Part shown: positions 44,651-54,172 of the stretch, one piece after another
How the letters are laid out: the number at the start of each line of letters is the position of its first letter
Numbering within the stretch: the first letter of the stretch is position 1
NCBI RefSeq assembly: GCF_002104335.1
Contig: NZ_CP020867.1
Location: forward strand, 310,001 to 374,000
Length of the DNA stretch: 64,000 nucleotides
Origin: Campylobacter cuniculorum DSM 23162 = LMG 24588
Lineage (GTDB): Bacteria > Campylobacterota > Campylobacteria > Campylobacterales > Campylobacteraceae
Reading direction: 5' to 3'
The notes under the pieces: model-generated
What the model was told of the DNA's origin: nothing
Seen by the model: only the letters and a program-made list of their open reading frames with translations
Databases searched by the model: none
Made by a program: the position numbers and the translations under genes

Positions 44651-44659
44651 ATTATAACA
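44651..44659 (-). promoter_or_regulatory. Extended -10 promoter of the tracrRNA
   Basis: Minus strand TGTTATAAT, an ideal extended -10. Transcription would begin at about 44644-44645, just inside the anti-repeat, as in the short-leader tracrRNA of C. jejuni. Only about 70 bases of AT-rich DNA separate it from the first repeat at 44729. Confidence 0.75.
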
Positions 44660-44728
44660 TAAAATTTTATAATTTTTATGCAAAATTTTAAACCTAAATC
44701 CCTTTTTATTTTAATTTGATGAGAGTCT

Positions 44729-46745
44729 ATTGTATCATAAAAAAAATTAAAAAGGGACTAAAACGTAAATTCATAATTTAAATTGGTTATATCAATTGTA
44801 TCATAAAAAAAATTAAAAAGGGACTAAAACATCAGCTTGAGTTACATTGACTGCAGTTTGATTGTATCATAAAAAAAATTAAAAAGGGACTAAAACTTAA
44901 TCCCTTATTATAATATTAAAACATTAATTGTATCATAAAAAAAATTAAAAAGGGACTAAAACGTTATTGAATGATTATCAGTTCATTCAAAAATTGTATC
45001 ATAAAAAAAATTAAAAAGGGACTAAAACGATTTAGTGTTACACCAGCCCGATTTAATTATTGTATCATAAAAAAAATTAAAAAGGGACTAAAACATCAGC
45101 TTGAGTTACATTGACTGCAGTTTGATTGTATCATAAAAAAAATTAAAAAGGGACTAAAACTTAATCCCTTATTATAATATTAAAACATTAATTGTATCAT
45201 AAAAAAAATTAAAAAGGGACTAAAACAAAAGAAGGTATGGCTAAAGCTGATGCTGAATTGTATCATAAAAAAAATTAAAAAGGGACTAAAACATCTTATG
45301 ACGCTTATAATGAGACTATGGGATTGTATCATAAAAAAAATTAAAAAGGGACTAAAACATTGGGTCAATCGCTTTCAAATTTTCAATTGATTGTATCATA
45401 AAAAAAATTAAAAAGGGACTAAAACAATTCTCTATCTGTTGCGTTAGCTTCTTGTATTGTATCATAAAAAAAATTAAAAAGGGACTAAAACTCTTTACGA
45501 GTTGCTTAATGACTATAATTTATTGTATCATAAAAAAAATTAAAAAGGGACTAAAACCGTTTATAATGCTCTGTAAGAAGCCTTACCATTGTATCATAAA
45601 AAAAATTAAAAAGGGACTAAAACCCCTGCGATGGCTTATAATATGATTTGGAAATTGTATCATAAAAAAAATTAAAAAGGGACTAAAACGATTTAGTGTT
45701 ACACCAGCCCGATTTAATTATTGTATCATAAAAAAAATTAAAAAGGGACTAAAACATCAGCTTGAGTTACATTGACTGCAGTTTGATTGTATCATAAAAA
45801 AAATTAAAAAGGGACTAAAACTTAATCCCTTATTATAATATTAAAACATTAATTGTATCATAAAAAAAATTAAAAAGGGACTAAAACATCTTATGACGCT
45901 TATAATGAGACTATGGGATTGTATCATAAAAAAAATTAAAAAGGGACTAAAACATTGGGTCAATCGCTTTCAAATTTTCAATTGATTGTATCATAAAAAA
46001 AATTAAAAAGGGACTAAAACATCTTGTAAATGGGTAGGAAATTCAGATGGATTGTATCATAAAAAAAATTAAAAAGGGACTAAAACGCTACCAAGAAAAT
46101 AAAGCTAAATGGGGTCATTGTATCATAAAAAAAATTAAAAAGGGACTAAAACTTCGCAAGGTTCATTTTCACCCGCTACTGAATTGTATCATAAAAAAAA
46201 TTAAAAAGGGACTAAAACAATTCTCTATCTGTTGCGTTAGCTTCTTGTATTGTATCATAAAAAAAATTAAAAAGGGACTAAAACTCTTTACGAGTTGCTT
46301 AATGACTATAATTTATTGTATCATAAAAAAAATTAAAAAGGGACTAAAACCGTTTATAATGCTCTGTAAGAAGCCTTACCATTGTATCATAAAAAAAATT
46401 AAAAAGGGACTAAAACCCCTGCGATGGCTTATAATATGATTTGGAAATTGTATCATAAAAAAAATTAAAAAGGGACTAAAACTTTCAATGGTTGCTTGTT
46501 CGACTTATTTTGATTGTATCATAAAAAAAATTAAAAAGGGACTAAAACAGTAATTCTCCAATCCAATTAACCTTACTAATTGTATCATAAAAAAAATTAA
46601 AAAGGGACTAAAACTCTGAGGTTCAAGCTCGTTATTTTTGTTCTATTGTATCATAAAAAAAATTAAAAAGGGACTAAAACTTATCCTGCATGGGCTTACA
46701 TCAAAATATATTGTATCATAAAAATTTAAAAGTGATTTAATTTAA
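44729..46745 (-). CRISPR. CRISPR array: 30 intact 36-bp repeats, 30 spacers, one decayed end repeat
   Basis: Repeats are 36 bp, identical, beginning ATTGTATCATAAAAAAAATT and ending AAAAAGGGACTAAAAC on the plus strand; crRNA reads from the minus strand as GTTTTAGTCCC... Spacers are 30 bp except two copies of 31 bp (45359-45389 and 45954-45984) and one of 29 bp (46681-46709). The last repeat at 46710 keeps only ATTGTATCATAAAAA and then diverges, marking the trailer end; the cas2-proximal side is presumably the active end. Only 19 spacers are distinct: two occur three times and seven occur twice, in repeated order. On the minus strand each repeat ends in TGATACAAT, an extended -10 promoter. Confidence 0.98.
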
Positions 46746-47075
46746 AAAAAGTTGTAATGAGGAAGTAAGCTGCAAATTTTAAAATATAAATAGAAATACA
46801 TTTTTCAATATCTACAAAAGATAAAAGATATTAAAACAAATGCTTTATAGCATAGAAATGCAATTTCAATTAAGATAGAGATATAATGTAAATATGAAAA
46901 AATATAAAATCATTGAAAAAATACAAAATTTCATTTAAAATGTTAATTTAAATCGCAATCAATTCTAAAATTTTAATTTTTTTACAAAGATAATGCAAAA
47001 ATTTAAAAAAAATTTGTTAAATTTTCAAAATCATTAAAATATAAAAATTCAATTTTTCTTTAAATAGGGTGGAAA
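46746..47075. other. 330-bp gap between CRISPR array and topA
   Basis: AT-rich DNA beyond the decayed last repeat. It holds a good -10 box TATAAT at 46882-46887 on the plus strand with no gene immediately after it, so a small RNA start is possible but unproven. The topA promoter must be in the last 100 bases, and AGGGTGG precedes the topA ATG. No further spacers or repeats were found here. Confidence 0.5.
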
Positions 47076-49160
47076 ATGAAAAAGAATTTAATCATAGTAG
47101 AATCTCCAGCAAAGGCGAAGACCATAGCAAATTTTTTAGGCAAAGATTATGAGGTGATTGCTTCTAAGGGACATATTAGAGATTTGCCTAAAACAAGCTT
47201 TGGTATCAAAATAGAAGATGAAAAATTTATACCAGAATACAAAATAAGTTCGGATCATAGTGCCTTAGTTAAGGAGTTAAAATCCAAGGCTAAAGACGCT
47301 TCGCAAATTTTCTTAGCTACTGATGAAGATAGAGAGGGTGAAGCCATAGCATATCATATTGCTAAAGCCTTAGGTAAAGATGAAAATTCCTTACCCAGAA
47401 TAGTTTTTCACGAAGTCACTAAAAGTGCGATTGAAGATGCGCTTAAAAAGCCAAGAAAACTCAATATGAGTTCAGTTGATGCTCAACAAGCAAGAAGATT
47501 GCTTGATAGAATAGTAGGCTATAAACTTAGCCCTCTTTTAGGACAAAAAATTCAAAGGGGATTGAGTGCAGGAAGGGTGCAATCTGCTGCTCTTAAAATC
47601 ATAGTTGATAGAGAAAAAGAAATCAAAGCCTTTGTTCCGCTTGAATATTTTAGTGTAGATATGATTTTTGAAAAAGATTTGGATGCTGAACTCGTCGCAT
47701 TTGATAAGGCTAAAATCGAAAGACTCACTCTTACAAATAAAGACAGAGCAAAGCTTGTTTTTGAAGAATGCAAAAAAGGAGAATTTGTCATTAAAGAAAT
47801 TGAAAGTAAAGAACGCAAAATTGCCCCGCCTCCGCCATTTATGACTTCAACCTTACAACAAAGTGCGAGCAATCAGCTTGGTTTTAGTCCTAAAAAAACT
47901 ATGATGATTGCTCAAAAACTCTATGAGGGTGTGAATACACATCAAGGCACAATGGGCGTTATTACCTATATGAGAACTGATAGTCTTAATCTTGCTAAAG
48001 AGGCTTTGAAATCCGCAAGAACTTTTATCAAAGAGAATTTTGGTGCAAATTACTTGCCACAAAAAGAAAAAATTTATACAAGCAAAGCTAAAGGAGCGCA
48101 AGAGGCTCATGAAGCGATTCGTCCTACAAATTTAGACTTTACCCCGCAGATTGCAACACAATTTTTAGGTAAAGATGAGTTAAAACTCTATACTTTGATT
48201 TATAACCGCTTTTTAGCATGTCAAATGAAAGAAGCTGTGTCACAAATTCAAAATGTTTTTGTCGCAAATAATAGGGCTGTATTTAAAATCAGCGGACGCA
48301 AAATACTCTTTGATGGGTATTATAAAATTTATGGAGATAAAGATAAAGATAGAATTTTACCTGATTTAAAAATTTCTCAAGCCTTAAAAATTCAAAATTT
48401 AGAGCTTAGTTCTCATTTGACTGAACCACCTGCACGATATTCTGAAGCTGGACTTGTTAAAAAACTTGAAAGTCTTGGTATAGGGCGTCCTTCGACTTAT
48501 GCTCCGACCATTTCTATCCTTACAAGCAGGGATTATGTTCGTATTGATAACAAACAACTCATTCCTACGGAAGTGGCTTTTAATGTTACTGAACTTTTAG
48601 AAAAAAATTTTAGCGATATTGTAGAGAGTGAATTTAGTGCAAAATTAGAGGATACTTTGGATTTAATTGCTGAAGATAAAGCGGATTGGCAAAAAGTTTT
48701 GTGTGATTTTTATTATCCTTTTATGAGAAAAATTGAAGAGGGAAAAACAAAAATTAAAAGCCAAAAAACCTTTACCAAACTAGGAGAAGCTTGTCCTGAT
48801 TGTGGGGGAGAGCTTGCGATTCGCAAAGGAAGATATGGGGAATTTATAGCTTGTTTAAATTTTCCAAAATGTAAATATTCTAGAAATTTAAAGCCAAAAG
48901 AAGAAAATTCTCAAACCGCACCTAAAAAAAATGGCATAGGCGTAACTTGTCCAAAATGTAAAAATGCAGAACTTGTAGAAAGATTTAGCAAAAGAGGGAA
49001 ATTTTATGGTTGCGGGTCTTATCCAAAATGCGATTTTATCTCTAAATACAAACCAAGCAAAGAGCTTTGCGAACATTGCGGGGAAAATTTAGTCATAAAA
49101 GAGCTTAAAAAAGGCACTTTTTTGGAATGCTTAAAATGTAAAACGAAAAGGAGAGCTTAA
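47076..49160 (+). CDS. topA: DNA topoisomerase I
   Basis: 694-aa type IA topoisomerase that relaxes negative supercoils. The TOPRIM domain begins KNLIIVESPAKAKTIANFLG and includes ATDEDREGEAIAYHIA; the active-site tyrosine lies in GVITYMRTDS (about residue 300). Three C-terminal zinc-ribbon modules are visible: CPDCGGELAIRKGRYGEFIAC...C, CPKCKNAELVERFSKRGKFYGC...C and CEHCGENLVIKELKKGTFLEC...C. Length is normal for Campylobacter. The stop overlaps the next gene's start (TAATG). Confidence 0.97.
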   Translation: MKKNLIIVESPAKAKTIANFLGKDYEVIASKGHIRDLPKTSFGIKIEDEKFIPEYKISSDHSALVKELKSKAKDASQIFLATDEDREGEAIAYHIAKALGKDENSLPRIVFHEVTKSAIEDALKKPRKLNMSSVDAQQARRLLDRIVGYKLSPLLGQKIQRGLSAGRVQSAALKIIVDREKEIKAFVPLEYFSVDMIFEKDLDAELVAFDKAKIERLTLTNKDRAKLVFEECKKGEFVIKEIESKERKIAPPPPFMTSTLQQSASNQLGFSPKKTMMIAQKLYEGVNTHQGTMGVITYMRTDSLNLAKEALKSARTFIKENFGANYLPQKEKIYTSKAKGAQEAHEAIRPTNLDFTPQIATQFLGKDELKLYTLIYNRFLACQMKEAVSQIQNVFVANNRAVFKISGRKILFDGYYKIYGDKDKDRILPDLKISQALKIQNLELSSHLTEPPARYSEAGLVKKLESLGIGRPSTYAPTISILTSRDYVRIDNKQLIPTEVAFNVTELLEKNFSDIVESEFSAKLEDTLDLIAEDKADWQKVLCDFYYPFMRKIEEGKTKIKSQKTFTKLGEACPDCGGELAIRKGRYGEFIACLNFPKCKYSRNLKPKEENSQTAPKKNGIGVTCPKCKNAELVERFSKRGKFYGCGSYPKCDFISKYKPSKELCEHCGENLVIKELKKGTFLECLKCKTKRRA

Positions 49161-49963
49161 TGAAGTATAATTTACAAACACTTCCTTTGGAGAAAATTAA
49201 AGCCGATGTTGTTTTGAGTTTGGGTTCAAATTGTCGCGTTGCCCATTATTTAAGAAAACACCATTTAAGATTATGGACAAGTCCGCTTGATTGGATGTTG
49301 CATACGAATTTAGAGAGTGCGTATGAGCTTTTTAAAAGCGGTTTTAAGAATTTTTTTACAGATTGCTCACTGGAGGGGGAAATTGAGACTTCAAAGGCAA
49401 GAAAAAAGCTCATCGTTAAGGACAATCAAACGGGAATGGTGAGTTTGCATCATTTCTTTCCTAATGAAAGTTTAGAGATTCAAGTCCAAAGAATCCGCGA
49501 ACAGACATTTAAAAGATGGGAAATTATGAAGCATAAGCTTTCAAATTCTCAAAACATTATTTTAATTTTTACTGGAGTGGCAAATTTAGAAGAATTAACA
49601 TCATTTTTAGAAAAGTTTTGCTCCCTTGATTTTATGAGTGAAGCAAAAAAAAAGGGGGGGGGGATTATATTGATTTGTATCTCTAATGATAAAAATTTAA
49701 AAGCTGATGAAATCACCATGCAAAAGACTCAAATCGCACAAAATAAAATCATATTTGAGTATTTTCTCAACGAAGAAAATGGTGATACTTTAAGAGGCAA
49801 TGCATTGTTTTGGGATAAACTTATGAAGAGCATACAAATGTCTCGAAAAATTAAATTTAAAAACGCCTTAAATGATTTTAGAATCCGCTTTTTACGCTCT
49901 TGCAAGAAGAGGATAGCTTTTTTTACAAAAAGTTATAAAAACGACATTAACGAAACGCACTGA
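49160..49963 (+). CDS. DUF1796 family putative cysteine-peptidase-like protein, phase variable
   Basis: 267-aa protein with the DUF1796 signature VVLSLGSNCRVAHYLRKHHL followed by SPLDWML, with conserved Cys, Arg and Asp-Trp that are proposed to form a papain-like site; this enzymatic role is a prediction. A tract of 10 G (49654-49663) following A9 lies in the middle. At the present length the frame is open; one base more or fewer reaches a stop within about eight codons. It is inserted between topA and bioB, which are adjacent in C. jejuni as I recall. The C-terminus is strongly basic. Members are often found in surface polysaccharide loci. Confidence 0.75.
   Translation: MKYNLQTLPLEKIKADVVLSLGSNCRVAHYLRKHHLRLWTSPLDWMLHTNLESAYELFKSGFKNFFTDCSLEGEIETSKARKKLIVKDNQTGMVSLHHFFPNESLEIQVQRIREQTFKRWEIMKHKLSNSQNIILIFTGVANLEELTSFLEKFCSLDFMSEAKKKGGGIILICISNDKNLKADEITMQKTQIAQNKIIFEYFLNEENGDTLRGNALFWDKLMKSIQMSRKIKFKNALNDFRIRFLRSCKKRIAFFTKSYKNDINETH
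49654..49663 (+). repeat. Poly-G tract (10 G) in the DUF1796 gene
   Basis: Run of nine A followed by ten G, codons K-K-K-G-G-G. The double homopolymer is prone to slippage; both other frames close shortly after. Present state is on. Confidence 0.9.
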
Positions 49964-49974
49964 ATGGAGTAAAA

Positions 49975-50811
49975 ATGGAGATTATGTTATGTGCTATTAG
50001 CAATATCGCAAGTGGAGGTTGCAGTGAGGATTGTCAATACTGCACTCAAAGTTCTTTTGTAAAAACTCAAATTCCAAAATACAAAAGAAAAGATATAAAA
50101 CAAATTGTTTTTGAAGCTAAACTCGCAAGAAAAAATCAAGCCTTAGGTTTTTGCTTGGTTACAGCAGGAGCTGGACTTGATGATGACAAACTCGAATATG
50201 TTTGCAAGGCTGTGTATGAGGTTAAAAAAGAAGAGCCTGATTTATTGCTTATTGCTTGCAATGGTTTGGCGAGTGTGGAGCAATTGAAGGAGCTTAAAAA
50301 AGCAGGAGTTTTTTCTTACAATCACAATCTTGAAACTTCTAAAGAATTTTTTCCGCAAATTTGCACAACTCATACTTGGCAAAGTCGCTTTGAAACAAAT
50401 TTAAATGCTAAAGAAGCCGGGCTTATGCTTTGTTGTGGTGGAATTTATGGTATGGGTGAGAGTGAAGAGGATAGAGTGAGTTTTAGAAAATCTTTGCAAG
50501 AGCTTAAACCTTTTTCATCACCGATTAATTTTTTTATTTCAAATGAAAATTTAAGGCTAAAAGTCCCAAAACTTAATGCCGATGAAGCTTTAAGCATCAT
50601 AAGAGAGAGCAAAAAAGCTTTGAGCGATACGCGTATTATGATTGCTGGAGGTAGAGAATGGGTTTTAGGCGAAAGACAATACGAAGTTTTCGAGGCTGGA
50701 GCTGAAGCCATTGTTGTGGGTGATTATCTTACCACCAAAGGAGAAGAGCCGAGTAAAGATATAGAAAAGCTTAGAAGTATGGGATTTAGCTTTGCATCCG
50801 AATGTCATTAG
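49975..50811 (+). CDS. bioB: Biotin synthase (short Campylobacter form)
   Basis: 278-aa radical SAM enzyme that inserts sulfur into dethiobiotin. The radical SAM cluster is GGCSEDCQYCTQSS (CxxxCxxC). Other BioB landmarks are GFCLVTAGAG, YNHNLETSKEFFP, GGIYGMGES and GGREWVLG with the arginine that ligates the 2Fe-2S cluster. It is about 60-70 aa shorter than E. coli BioB, but this is the normal Campylobacter length as I recall; both ends look complete. It overlaps the antiporter gene by 20 bases. Confidence 0.93.
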   Translation: MEIMLCAISNIASGGCSEDCQYCTQSSFVKTQIPKYKRKDIKQIVFEAKLARKNQALGFCLVTAGAGLDDDKLEYVCKAVYEVKKEEPDLLLIACNGLASVEQLKELKKAGVFSYNHNLETSKEFFPQICTTHTWQSRFETNLNAKEAGLMLCCGGIYGMGESEEDRVSFRKSLQELKPFSSPINFFISNENLRLKVPKLNADEALSIIRESKKALSDTRIMIAGGREWVLGERQYEVFEAGAEAIVVGDYLTTKGEEPSKDIEKLRSMGFSFASECH

Positions 50812-51985
50812 TTATCAAAATTTAATTGATTTAAAAATTCTCATTGTGATTGCAGCTTGTTTGCTTTTATCCCCTTATATCGCTAAATTTTTGCGTTTGC
50901 CCATCTCTGCAACAGAGATTATGCTTGGTGCGGTTATAGGATATTTTGGCTTTATTGGCGAGAGTGAGAATTTTAAAATTTTAGCCGATGTGGGCTTTTA
51001 TTATCTTATGTTTATTGCAGGTATGGAGGTGAATTTACAAACTTTTTTCAATATGGATAAAAAGCTTTTTCAAAAGAGTTTGTTTTATATTATCATGCTT
51101 TATTTAAGCTCTTCGCTTTTAGTATGGGCTTTAAATCTTGATTATGTTTTTATTTTAATCATTCCTGTAATGAGTGTAGGATTGCTTTCTGTGCTTTTTA
51201 AAGATTTTGGTAAAGAATGCTATTGGCTCAATACCTCTATGCTTGTTGCCACTCTTGCAGAAGTTGTTTCTATCGTTCTTTTAACCATCACCGGAGCTTT
51301 TTTACACGAGGATTTGAGTTTGATTGAAGCGGGAAAGAGCATTTTGTATTTGAGCATTTTTTTAGGACTTTGTGTTTTAGGTTTTAAAATTCTTGGAGTG
51401 CTTTTTTGGTGGTATCCACAGCTTAAAATCATCTTAATACCTCACGAGGACAAAAATGAAAAAGATATAAGATTTTGCGTTGCAATTTTTATTTTAATCA
51501 TTGTTGCGATGATTGTTACAAAATTAGAAATCGTTTTGGGTTCTTTTATCGCGGGTTCTTTTATCGCAACTTTTTTCAATCACAAAAAGGATTTAGAGCA
51601 TAAAATTTCACATTTTGGTTATGGTTTTTTAATCCCTGTTTTTTTCATTTATATAGGTTCAACTTTTGATTTAAAAATCATTTTAGAATACCGCATTCTC
51701 TTACTCTCTTTGTTTATTATGTTTGTAATGATTATTTTAAGGGTCTTTTGTGCTTTGGTCTTTACTTCAAAGATAGGCTTTAAAAATACAATTTTATTTG
51801 CTCTAAGCCATTCTATGCCCTTAACCTTACTCATCGCCATAGCTTCTTTGTCTCATTCGGCAAAAATCATCACAGAGGATATTTATTCTGCTTTGATTTT
51901 AACAGCTTTGTTTGAAGCCATTTTAATTATGAGTTTGATTAAATTCATTTCAAATTACAAACAAAATTTAATAAATTCACAATGA
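50792..51985 (+). CDS. CPA2-type cation:proton antiporter
   Basis: 397-aa membrane protein with about 12 helices. RLPISATEIMLGAVIGYFG, the GFYYLMFIAGMEVNLQ segment and LGSFIAGSFIATFF (with the KefB/KefC-like fold) identify a monovalent cation:H+ antiporter (CPA2) membrane domain without a C-terminal TrkA domain. It probably contributes to pH or Na+/K+ homeostasis. The assigned start is TTG at 50792, inside bioB; a later start is possible. It is adjacent to bioB as in C. jejuni (memory). Confidence 0.82.
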   Translation: MHPNVISYQNLIDLKILIVIAACLLLSPYIAKFLRLPISATEIMLGAVIGYFGFIGESENFKILADVGFYYLMFIAGMEVNLQTFFNMDKKLFQKSLFYIIMLYLSSSLLVWALNLDYVFILIIPVMSVGLLSVLFKDFGKECYWLNTSMLVATLAEVVSIVLLTITGAFLHEDLSLIEAGKSILYLSIFLGLCVLGFKILGVLFWWYPQLKIILIPHEDKNEKDIRFCVAIFILIIVAMIVTKLEIVLGSFIAGSFIATFFNHKKDLEHKISHFGYGFLIPVFFIYIGSTFDLKIILEYRILLLSLFIMFVMIILRVFCALVFTSKIGFKNTILFALSHSMPLTLLIAIASLSHSAKIITEDIYSALILTALFEAILIMSLIKFISNYKQNLINSQ

Positions 51986-52109
51986 AAATTCAATAAAATT
52001 ACAATTTTACTCAAAATTTTAAGCTTTTTAATATATTGTCAGCCAAATAAAATATTTTAAATCTCTTTTTGGTTAAAATATAAATGAATAAAATATTAAA
52101 GGAGAAAAA

Positions 52110-53375
52110 ATGTCAAATTCTGTGACTCTAACGGACAATAGAAATGGTAAAAGCTATGAATTTCCTATCTATGATGCAAGTGTGGGACCAAGCGTTGTGG
52201 ATATGTCAAGTTTTTACAAACAAACAGGAATGTTCTCTTATGATGAAGGTTTAACTTCAACCGCAACTTGTAAATCTCAAATCACCTATATCGATGGAGA
52301 TAAAGGAATTTTAACACACAGAGGCTATCCGATTGAATGGCTCGCAGAAAATAAATTATTCTTAGATGTCATTCATCTTCTGCTCTATAAAGACCTTCCA
52401 AGTGAGCAAAGATTAGATGATTTTAGGTATGAACTTAAAAAACGCTCTTATATTCATCAAGGTATGCACAAGCTTTTTGATGCTTTTCCGGACAATGCTC
52501 ACCCTATGGCTATCTTACAAGCTTCAGTCGCTTCTCTTTCAGCCTTTTATCCTGATCATTTAAACATGGATATTAAAGAAGAATATATGGAAATGGCGGC
52601 TCGCATTGTGGCTAAAATTCCAACCCTTGTTGCAACTGCATACCGCTATAAAAATGGTTTTCCTATGGCATATCCTAATTTAGATAGAGGTTTTACAGAA
52701 AATTTCTTATATATGTTAAGAACTTATCCTTATGATCATGTAAGACTTAGACCTATAGAGGTGAAAGCACTTGATACCGTGTTTATGCTCCATGCAGACC
52801 ATGAACAAAATGCTTCAACCGCAACTGTGAGAGCAGTAGGCTCAACTCAAGCTCACCCTTATGCGTGCATTTCATCAGGAATCGGAGCACTTTGGGGGCA
52901 TGCTCATGGCGGGGCTAATGAGGGTGTTATAAGAATGCTAGAAAGAATAGGAAGTGTTGATAGAGTCGATGAATTCATCAAAAAAGCTAAAGATAAAAAC
53001 GATCCTTTCCGTCTTATGGGCTTTGGACATAGAGTCTATAAAAATTTTGACCCAAGGGCAAAGGTGCTTAAAAAATTAAGAGATCAGCTCATCGATGAGT
53101 TAGGAATTGATACAAATCTTATTAAAATTGCTTCAAGGATAGAAGAAATTGCTTTAAATGATGATTATTTCATTCAAAGAAATCTTTATCCAAATGTGGA
53201 TTTTCATAGTGGTCTTATACTCAAAGCTTTAGGAATTCCAAATGAAATGTTTGCAGCCATTTTTGTCATCGGCAGAACTCCGGGCTGGATTGCACAATGG
53301 ATTGAGCAAAAAGAACAAGGAGCTTTAAAAATTGTCCGCCCAAGACAACTCTATCTTGGTGAAACTCAAAAATGA
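52110..53375 (+). CDS. gltA: Citrate synthase
   Basis: 421-aa type II (hexameric, NADH-sensitive) citrate synthase, the first TCA-cycle enzyme. Active-site regions are GALWGHAHGGANEGVIRMLE (His), MGFGHRVYKNFDPRAK (His) and PNVDFHSGLILKALGIP (Asp). The RTPGWIAQWIEQ C-terminal motif is present. AAAGGAGAAAAA before the ATG is a strong ribosome site. It overlaps cysQ by 4 bases. Confidence 0.97.
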   Translation: MSNSVTLTDNRNGKSYEFPIYDASVGPSVVDMSSFYKQTGMFSYDEGLTSTATCKSQITYIDGDKGILTHRGYPIEWLAENKLFLDVIHLLLYKDLPSEQRLDDFRYELKKRSYIHQGMHKLFDAFPDNAHPMAILQASVASLSAFYPDHLNMDIKEEYMEMAARIVAKIPTLVATAYRYKNGFPMAYPNLDRGFTENFLYMLRTYPYDHVRLRPIEVKALDTVFMLHADHEQNASTATVRAVGSTQAHPYACISSGIGALWGHAHGGANEGVIRMLERIGSVDRVDEFIKKAKDKNDPFRLMGFGHRVYKNFDPRAKVLKKLRDQLIDELGIDTNLIKIASRIEEIALNDDYFIQRNLYPNVDFHSGLILKALGIPNEMFAAIFVIGRTPGWIAQWIEQKEQGALKIVRPRQLYLGETQK

Positions 53376-54133
53376 ATTTAAATTCTTATCTTGATTTAGC
53401 TATAGAGGCTGCAAATGCAGCTTCTGTAGCAATTTTAAACGAAAGACAAAATTTAAAAATTTGGCAAAAAGAAGACAATTCCCCTGTAAGTTCTGCGGAT
53501 TTAATTTCAAATGAAATTCTTACTCAAAACCTTGCAAAAACAGATATTGAGATTTTTTCAGAAGAAAAAATTTTACCCTTTGAAAAAAGAAAAAATTTAG
53601 AATATTTTTGGCTTATTGACCCCCTTGATGGCACAAGCAGTTTTTTAAAACAAAGGGACGAATTTTGCATAATGATTGCTCTCATACACAAACAACGTCC
53701 CATACTAAGCTTGATTAAAAATCCTACAAATGACGATATTTTCTACGCTCACAAAGACACTAAAGTCTATAAAAATTATAAAATTTTAGAAAAAGATGAG
53801 TCATTGTTTAAGGAGAATCAATTCACAGCCCTATTGAGTGTCAATCATCTAAGTGCTACAGATGCAGAATTTGCAAACAAGCATAAACTTAAAGCTCTTA
53901 ATATAAGCTCCGGACTTAAATTCACTGCCCTTTTGGAGGGAAAAGCCGGAGTGTATAGAAGAGCTGAAAATTTAAGCATTTGGGATATAGCTGCGGGGGA
54001 TTTTTTAATCAATCAAAATGGTGGTTTTATGGGTGATTTTAACGCAAAATTCTTAAACTATAATCAAAAAAATCATAGGACTTCATTTTTTTTAGCAGTG
54101 TCTGAAAAAAGTTTTTTAAAAGCTTTTTTATAA
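53372..54133 (+). CDS. cysQ: CysQ-like 3'(2'),5'-bisphosphate nucleotidase
   Basis: 253-aa inositol monophosphatase-family enzyme, likely acting on 3'-phosphoadenosine 5'-phosphate. Family motifs: NSPVSSADLISNEIL near the start, FSEEKILP, the metal site WLIDPLDGTSSFLK and NLSIWDIAAGDFLI near the C-terminus. It follows gltA with a 4-base ATGA overlap, as in C. jejuni, from memory. Confidence 0.88.
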   Translation: MNLNSYLDLAIEAANAASVAILNERQNLKIWQKEDNSPVSSADLISNEILTQNLAKTDIEIFSEEKILPFEKRKNLEYFWLIDPLDGTSSFLKQRDEFCIMIALIHKQRPILSLIKNPTNDDIFYAHKDTKVYKNYKILEKDESLFKENQFTALLSVNHLSATDAEFANKHKLKALNISSGLKFTALLEGKAGVYRRAENLSIWDIAAGDFLINQNGGFMGDFNAKFLNYNQKNHRTSFFLAVSEKSFLKAFL

Positions 54134-54172
54134 AAAATTTGAGTATAATTTAGGCTTTAGATTAAAAGGAAG

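Noticed and set aside
45180-46439. Open frames of 62-130 aa within the CRISPR array with repeated CIIKKIKKGLK or CFSPFLIFFMIQ units
   Set aside because: They are translations of the 36-bp repeat, which is a multiple of three with most spacers; no ribosome sites, and the repetition is the array itself.
44729-46709. Spacers matching other parts of this window (self-targeting)
   Set aside because: I compared the spacers by eye with the genes here and found no match; a real search was not possible.
49975-50811. bioB as a truncated pseudogene because it is shorter than E. coli BioB
   Set aside because: All cluster and substrate motifs are present, and the short form is what I recall for Campylobacter.
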